A DNA stretch of 5,466 bases from Oscillospiraceae bacterium (GTDB lineage Bacteria > Bacillota > Clostridia > Oscillospirales > Ruminococcaceae), in NCBI GenBank assembly GCA_031285645.1, contig JAITVU010000285.1, positions 1 to 5,466 of the forward strand. Direction: 5' to 3'. Below are positions 1-2,889 of the stretch, piece by piece. The translations under genes were made by a program, and so were the position numbers. How positions within the stretch are numbered: the first letter of the stretch is position 1; each line of letters opens with the position of its first letter. Below the pieces are notes generated by a model. That model saw only the letters and a program-made list of their open reading frames with translations. It searched no databases and was not told where the DNA came from.

Positions 1-615
1 GGCAAGCACAAGAAACAGACGGGCGGCCACGGACAGTTCGGCCATGTCTGGATCGAGTTCGAGCCCTATGACGGCGAGGATCTTTTGTTTGAAACGAACG
101 TCTTTGGCGGCTCCGTGCCCAAAAACTATTTCCCCGCTGTCGAGAAGGGCCTGCAGGACGCCATTGTTCACGGCGTGATCGCGGGGTACCCTGTCGTCGG
201 CCTCAAAGCAACGCTGCTGGACGGCTCCTACCACCCCGTCGACTCCTCCGAGATGGCATTCAAGCTGGCTGCCAATCTGGCGTATAAAGCCGGTGTCGCG
301 CAGGCGGGACCTGTTTTGCTCGAGCCCATCGGCAACCTTAAGGTTATCGTGCCGGATTCGGCCACAGGCGATATCATGGGCGAGCTTAACAAGCGCCGCG
401 GCCGCGTGCTGGGCATGACGCCCGCCGAGGACGGCACAACCGAGGTCGAGGGCGAGGTCCCAATGAGCGAAATGCACGACTTCACCACATACCTGCGCTC
501 TGTCACGCAGGGCCAGGGTTCGTTCACATTTGTGTTTGAGCGCTACGAACCGCTTCCCGCCAATCTTGAGGATGCCGTGAAGGAAGCGGCCCAGAAGATG
601 GCGGAAGAGGAATAG
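1..615 (+). CDS. Elongation factor G family GTPase, C-terminal part (partial, 5' end outside window)
   Basis: This is the last 204 codons of a translation-factor GTPase; the reading frame is open from base 1, so the G domain and domains II-III lie outside the window. EF-G acts in the cytoplasm and drives ribosomal translocation and, with RRF, recycling. Residues 1-110 are domain IV: the start GKHKKQTGGHGQFGHV is the diagnostic EF-G domain IV motif, followed by GGSVPKNYFPAVEKG and DGSYHPVDSSEMAFK. Residues 112-190 are domain V, with VLLEPI, GDIMGELNKRRGRVLGM and LRSVTQGQGSFTF. The KKQTGGHGQFG wording and divergent stretches (VPDSATGDIMGELN, MSEMHDFTTYLRS) resemble the EF-G-like paralogue group (often called EF-G2 or FusA2) more than housekeeping FusA, but the missing G domain is needed to decide. 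The acidic tail (KMAEEE) is ordinary. It stops 16 bases before a strong terminator, so it is the last gene of its transcript. Confidence 0.93.
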   Translation, partial: GKHKKQTGGHGQFGHVWIEFEPYDGEDLLFETNVFGGSVPKNYFPAVEKGLQDAIVHGVIAGYPVVGLKATLLDGSYHPVDSSEMAFKLAANLAYKAGVAQAGPVLLEPIGNLKVIVPDSATGDIMGELNKRRGRVLGMTPAEDGTTEVEGEVPMSEMHDFTTYLRSVTQGQGSFTFVFERYEPLPANLEDAVKEAAQKMAEEE

Positions 616-631
616 GCTTAAAAGCCATGTA

Positions 632-676
632 AACAAAACAGGATCAAAACTGTATCAGTTTTGATCCTGTTTTGTT
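632..676. terminator. Perfect 21-bp hairpin terminator, probably bidirectional
   Basis: Bases 632-652 are perfectly complementary to 656-676 with a 3-nt loop (TAT). The core stem (639-669) has CAGGATC/GATCCTG ends; the descending + strand arm continues as TTTTGTTGTTCTTGTT, serving as the U-rich tail. Read on the - strand, the core is followed by TTTTGTTTACATGGCTTTT. It therefore fits as an intrinsic terminator for the EF-G-family gene (stop at 613-615) and for the convergent HTH gene (stop at 724-726). Confidence 0.88.
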
Positions 677-723
677 GTTCTTGTTATAACGACGACTCCC
701 TAATTATTCTGTATCAACATCCT

Positions 724-933
724 CTAGTCAGGAGTATATTCCACCAAATCAGATAACCTGCAACCCAATGCATCACATAATTTAATAAGCGTCTCTATCT
801 TCGTCGTTTCAACATCTTTTCCACGGAATAATTTATTTATCGAATTTCGGCTTACTCCTGAAAGCGCCATAAGTTGGGTGATATCGTCTATCTGCCTATC
901 TGCCATTCTATGGCGTATATAACATTTTAGCAC
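724..933 (-). CDS. Small Cro/C1-type (XRE family) HTH transcriptional regulator
   Basis: A 69-residue protein that is almost entirely one Cro/C1-type helix-turn-helix domain, a cytoplasmic DNA-binding repressor or regulator. Helices 2 and 3 span roughly residues 18-38: ITQLMALSGVSRNSINKLF, with the typical 'SGVSRNSI' turn and recognition helix, followed by a basic RGKD. Residues 44-66 (TKIETLIKLCDALGCRLSDL) and the ending VEYTPD match the small YozG-like XRE subgroup that ends 'DLLEYVPD'. I chose the GTG at 933 because an AGGAG Shine-Dalgarno lies 7 bases upstream; an in-frame ATG at 906 lacks a comparable site. The gene diverges from the DUF6809-like gene, and a perfect palindrome lies inside its own promoter, so autorepression is likely (inference). 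Base composition is visibly more AT-rich than the EF-G and activase genes. The targets are not known beyond the probable local operators. Confidence 0.88.
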   Translation of the reverse strand: MLKCYIRHRMADRQIDDITQLMALSGVSRNSINKLFRGKDVETTKIETLIKLCDALGCRLSDLVEYTPD

Positions 934-939
934 GACATC

Positions 940-946
940 ACTCCTA
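940..946 (-). promoter_or_regulatory. Shine-Dalgarno site that decides the GTG start of the HTH gene
   Basis: On the - strand the sequence reads ATAGGAGTGATGTC then GTG (933). GGAG (941-944) has a 7-nt spacing to GTG. An ATG within the spacer (936-938) is in another frame and meets a stop after three codons, so GTG at 933 is the supported start. Confidence 0.75.
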
Positions 947-960
947 TCAGAATTCTTCTT

Positions 961-989
961 TTGACAATAATTATACTTGTACGTACAAT
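961..989 (+). promoter_or_regulatory. Possible second forward promoter overlapping the HTH promoter
   Basis: TTGACA (961-966), a 17-nt spacer and TACAAT (984-989) form a good + strand promoter about 57 bases upstream of the main one. Its -10 overlaps the palindrome at 977-988. It could be chance in AT-rich DNA, but the -35 is perfect and the -10 is 5/6. Confidence 0.4.
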
Positions 990-998
990 TTTTATCAA
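970..998 (-). promoter_or_regulatory. Sigma-70-type promoter of the HTH regulator gene
   Basis: On the - strand: -35 TTGATA (993-998), a 17-nt spacer, and -10 TATAAT (970-975). Transcription would begin near 963, leaving a leader of about 30 nt before the GTG at 933. The spacer contains the perfect palindrome at 977-988, so a bound regulator would block polymerase. Confidence 0.75.
977..988. promoter_or_regulatory. Operator candidate 1: perfect 12-bp palindrome TTGTACGTACAA
   Basis: TTGTACGTACAA is its own reverse complement. It sits between the -35 and -10 of the HTH gene's promoter. Its TTGTA/TACAA half-sites recur in the inverted repeat at 1031-1057, as expected for two binding sites of one dimeric Cro/C1-type regulator. 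Binding by the neighbouring regulator is inferred from position and repetition. Confidence 0.65.
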
Positions 999-1017
999 TG
1001 TAAAGTCAATTATTTAC

Positions 1018-1047
1018 TTGACAAAAACCATTGTAAGGCTATATAAT
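1018..1047 (+). promoter_or_regulatory. Consensus sigma-70-type promoter of the DUF6809-like gene
   Basis: TTGACA (1018-1023) and TATAAT (1042-1047) are both exact consensus hexamers, separated by 18 nt. Predicted transcription start is near 1054, about 36 nt before the ATG at 1090. Such a strong promoter would normally need repression, and an inverted repeat straddles its -10. Confidence 0.85.
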
Positions 1048-1057
1048 ATCCTTACAA
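1031..1057. promoter_or_regulatory. Operator candidate 2: inverted repeat over the forward -10
   Basis: TTGTAAGG (1031-1038) and CCTTACAA (1050-1057) are perfect 8-bp inverted arms separated by 11 nt containing the -10 TATAAT. Half-site starts match those of the palindrome at 977-988; the two centres are about 61.5 bp apart. A third half-site-like TTGTAGGG begins at 1073, just before the ribosome binding site. Confidence 0.65.
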
Positions 1058-1089
1058 GGTTAAATTATTAAATTGTAGGGAGATTGAAT

Positions 1090-1353
1090 ATGAGCCAACT
1101 CATCAACCAGCTCTATATCAATGACATCGACCATACGGAAGAACCCCAGCCATACGCGCAGCAGAAAAAGACCGCCAAGTACGAACTCGAGCAGTATGAG
1201 AAAGAATTCATTGCCCTCCTTCCCGATAAAGCCAAGGAAATGCTTATGGAAATGGAGGCCAAACAAAGCAATGTGGAATGGCGCGGCAATATGGACGCCT
1301 ATGTCCGGGGCTTTAAAACGGGCGCCCTTCTCATAGCTGAGATTTTCGCATAA
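1090..1353 (+). CDS. Small DUF6809-like protein of unknown function
   Basis: An 87-residue soluble protein that I place in the DUF6809-like group by pattern memory; no function is established. Visible features: an N-terminal LINQLYINDID segment (residues 4-14), resembling the 'LEELYYGNI' start of that family; a proline-containing link (EEPQPYAQ); a long charged, probably helical stretch (residues 27-60, KTAKYELEQYEKEF... DKAKEMLMEMEAKQ) that may form a coiled coil; and an ending AYVRGFKTGALLIAEIF like the family's 'FIYGFKLGARLMIEV'. No signal peptide or clear membrane segment is seen. The ATG at 1090 is preferred over a TTG at 1084 because GGGAG (1078-1082) is 7 bases from the ATG. It is transcribed divergently from the HTH gene through a promoter with an operator-like repeat. 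Similar small proteins are found around phage and integrative elements, but nothing else here proves a mobile element. Confidence 0.75.
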   Translation: MSQLINQLYINDIDHTEEPQPYAQQKKTAKYELEQYEKEFIALLPDKAKEMLMEMEAKQSNVEWRGNMDAYVRGFKTGALLIAEIFA

Positions 1354-1374
1354 TACATAAAACGATGTCTGTGT

Positions 1375-1419
1375 AAAAAACCGAAGCGCACGCTCAAAAG
1401 ACGTGTGCTTCAGTTTTTT
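1375..1419. terminator. Strong intrinsic terminator after the DUF6809-like gene, A/T-flanked and probably bidirectional
   Basis: Bases 1375-1392 pair with 1402-1419 around a 9-nt loop. The stem has one C/A mismatch (1382/1412) and one G/T wobble (1388/1406). The GC-rich core GAAGCGCACG / CGTGTGCTTC is followed by T6 on the + strand and preceded by A6, which becomes the T tract on the - strand. It ends the 1090-1353 transcript and can also stop read-through from the convergent activase operon. Confidence 0.88.
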
Positions 1420-1438
1420 ATAACAATAATGATATAAT

Positions 1439-1478
1439 TAATACAAGTTAAAAACTGTCCTTGTTTAAACTTGTATTA
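1439..1478. repeat. AT-rich inverted repeat with TACAA/TTGTA half-sites
   Basis: TAATACAAGTT (1439-1449) and AACTTGTATTA (1468-1478) are perfect 11-bp inverted arms with an 18-nt loop. The arms carry the same ACTTGTA word as the palindrome region at 975-981. A TATAAT (1433-1438) lies just upstream. It may be a further regulator site, a remnant of a duplicated control region, or an AT-rich hairpin without a role. Confidence 0.5.
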
Positions 1479-1486
1479 CCAAATAG

Positions 1487-1532
1487 AAAGCCACTTTTCC
1501 TTATCTTCTTTAGTCTGTTTTAATGTGGCTTT
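1487..1532 (-). terminator. Possible weak terminator hairpin behind the activase operon
   Basis: AAAGCCAC (1487-1494) and GTGGCTTT (1525-1532) are inverted 8-bp arms with a 30-nt loop, starting 7 bases after the stop codon of the 1540-2889 gene on the - strand. The following U run is short (CTTTCTATTT), so termination here would be weak. The hairpin at 1375-1419 is the better stop. Confidence 0.35.
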
Positions 1533-1539
1533 ACTATAC

Positions 1540-2889
1540 TTACGCCAGGGCTTCGGCCGCTGTATTGGGCAGCTCGATTTCATGCGCCGCGGTTTCCATT
1601 TCTTCTTCCGGAACCTCCGTATATTCAAGGCCGGAGATGCCGCGCGCCATCTTGGCGTTGGCCAGCATCAGTTTGATGCGGTTTTCCTGGTTGATGCGGC
1701 TCGCGCCGGGGTCGTAATCGACAGCCACAATATTGGCCAGCGGGTAATTGTCCTTGATCTTGCGGATCATACCCTTGGCGACAATGTGGTTGGGCAGGCA
1801 GCCGAACGGCTGGGCCGAGATGATGTTGTTGACGCCGCTGTGGATGAGCTCGAGCATCTCCGCTGTCAGCAGCCAGCCCTCGCCCATCTTAACGCCGTGA
1901 CTGAGATAGCCCTCGCTCATGCCGACAACTTTGCTGAAATCGGCGGGCGGCGTAAACACGCCGTGCTTCTTGATCTCCTTGATCATCTGGCGCTGCTTCG
2001 ATTCCAGGTATTTCGCCACAATTTTGCATACTATGTATTTAAAGCCGCCCTTGCCGTAGATGTCCTTATCAAAAATGCTGTTGTACACACAGTAAAGGCA
2101 AAAATCCAGAAGCCCCGAGTTGACAACTTCGGCCCCTTCGCTCATCAAATACTTCTCAAGGTCGTTATTGCCGAGCGGCGCGTATTTAAGATAAATCTCG
2201 CCCACAATCCCGACTTTTATTTTCTCCACGGAGCGATCCATGGGGATTTTTTCAAAATCGGCCAGCATGGCGCGGTAATTGTTTCCTAGCCGCACAAACA
2301 GCGGGCCGTCCATCTGCTCAAGCAAGCGCTCCGTCCAGGCGTCGACGACTTTTTTCGTATCGCCTTTGCCGAGCTCATAGGGCTCGCATTGGTTGGACAG
2401 GCACATCAGGAAGTCGGCGTACATCAGCGAGAAGACCATCTTGACCAGCGTGCGTAAATTGAGCTTGAAGCCGCTGTTGGATTCGAGGCCCGAAAAGTTA
2501 AGCGATATAACAGGGATTTTATCAAAGCCGTTTTTCTCAAGCGCCTTGCGCAAAAGCGTTATGTAATTCGACGCCCGGCACCCGCCGCCGGTCTGCGTGA
2601 TCAAAAGCGCCGTGCGGTCCAGGTCGTACTTCCCGCTTTTGAGCGCGTCGATAAACTGGCCAATGACAAGAAGCGCCGGATAGCAGGTGTCGTTGTGTAC
2701 ACTGCGCAGGCCCTCCTCCGCGATGCCGCTGTGGTCGGTCTTGAGCACCTCGATGTTATAGCCCGACCGGTTCAGCACCTTGGCGATAAAATCAAAATGG
2801 ATCGGCAGCATCTGCGGCGCCAGAATGGTGTATGTGGACTTCATGTCCTTTGTAAAGGGCACTTTCTCGATAATATTATTTTTGCGCAA
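1540..2889 (-). CDS. HgdB-like 2-hydroxyacyl-CoA dehydratase/reductase component (C-terminal module of the activase system)
   Basis: A 449-residue cytoplasmic protein matching the C-terminal module of the large acyl-CoA dehydratase activase-related proteins, related to HgdB/DUF2229-type cysteine-containing subunits. Conserved-looking blocks are TILAPQMLPIHF (21-32), NDTCYPALLVIGQ (66-78, Cys69), TQTGGGCRASNY (98-109, Cys104), NQCEPYE (166-172, Cys168), GEIYLKYAPLGNNDLEKYL (230-248), SEGYLSHG (325-332), QPFGCLPNHIVAKG (360-373, Cys364) and DYDPGASRINQENRIKLML (391-409). The cysteines are candidate iron-sulfur ligands; the family logic is acceptance of low-potential electrons from the ASKHA activase. 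The start is a TTG at 2889, behind a purine-rich AGAGAGGCGGAG. It overlaps the upstream stop by 14 bases in the +1 frame, implying translational coupling. An ATG at 2844 is possible but would remove the beginning of the conserved module. In many relatives this region is fused to the upstream protein. The reaction is unknown, and the acidic tail after residue 425 looks unstructured. Confidence 0.85.
   Translation of the reverse strand: MRKNNIIEKVPFTKDMKSTYTILAPQMLPIHFDFIAKVLNRSGYNIEVLKTDHSGIAEEGLRSVHNDTCYPALLVIGQFIDALKSGKYDLDRTALLITQTGGGCRASNYITLLRKALEKNGFDKIPVISLNFSGLESNSGFKLNLRTLVKMVFSLMYADFLMCLSNQCEPYELGKGDTKKVVDAWTERLLEQMDGPLFVRLGNNYRAMLADFEKIPMDRSVEKIKVGIVGEIYLKYAPLGNNDLEKYLMSEGAEVVNSGLLDFCLYCVYNSIFDKDIYGKGGFKYIVCKIVAKYLESKQRQMIKEIKKHGVFTPPADFSKVVGMSEGYLSHGVKMGEGWLLTAEMLELIHSGVNNIISAQPFGCLPNHIVAKGMIRKIKDNYPLANIVAVDYDPGASRINQENRIKLMLANAKMARGISGLEYTEVPEEEMETAAHEIELPNTAAEALA

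Noticed and set aside
615..626. Short palindrome GGCTT-AA-AAGCC right at the EF-G stop codon.
   Set aside because: A 5-bp stem with a 2-nt loop cannot form a stable hairpin and is not followed by a T tract; the adjacent 21-bp stem explains termination.
934..1089. Riboswitch or structured leader in the divergent intergenic region.
   Set aside because: Both leaders are only about 30-36 nt and AT-rich with no aptamer-like stems; promoter and operator elements account for the sequence.
1060..1266. Minus-strand open frame (68 codons) with a hydrophobic Phe/Leu-rich product.
   Set aside because: It is antisense to the DUF6809-like gene; the apparent hydrophobicity comes from complementing Glu/Lys-rich codons, and there is no promoter or RBS for it.
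1439..1532. Possible CRISPR or insertion-sequence ends suggested by the successive inverted repeats.
   Set aside because: There are no regularly spaced direct repeats, no transposase and no target duplication. The two repeats differ from each other and are better read as a possible regulator site and a weak hairpin.
1471..2289. Open frame on the + strand (272 codons) beginning at a TTG in the hairpin arm.
   Set aside because: It is antisense to the HgdB-like gene, has a non-ATG start without a ribosome binding site, and its composition is that of an antisense shadow.
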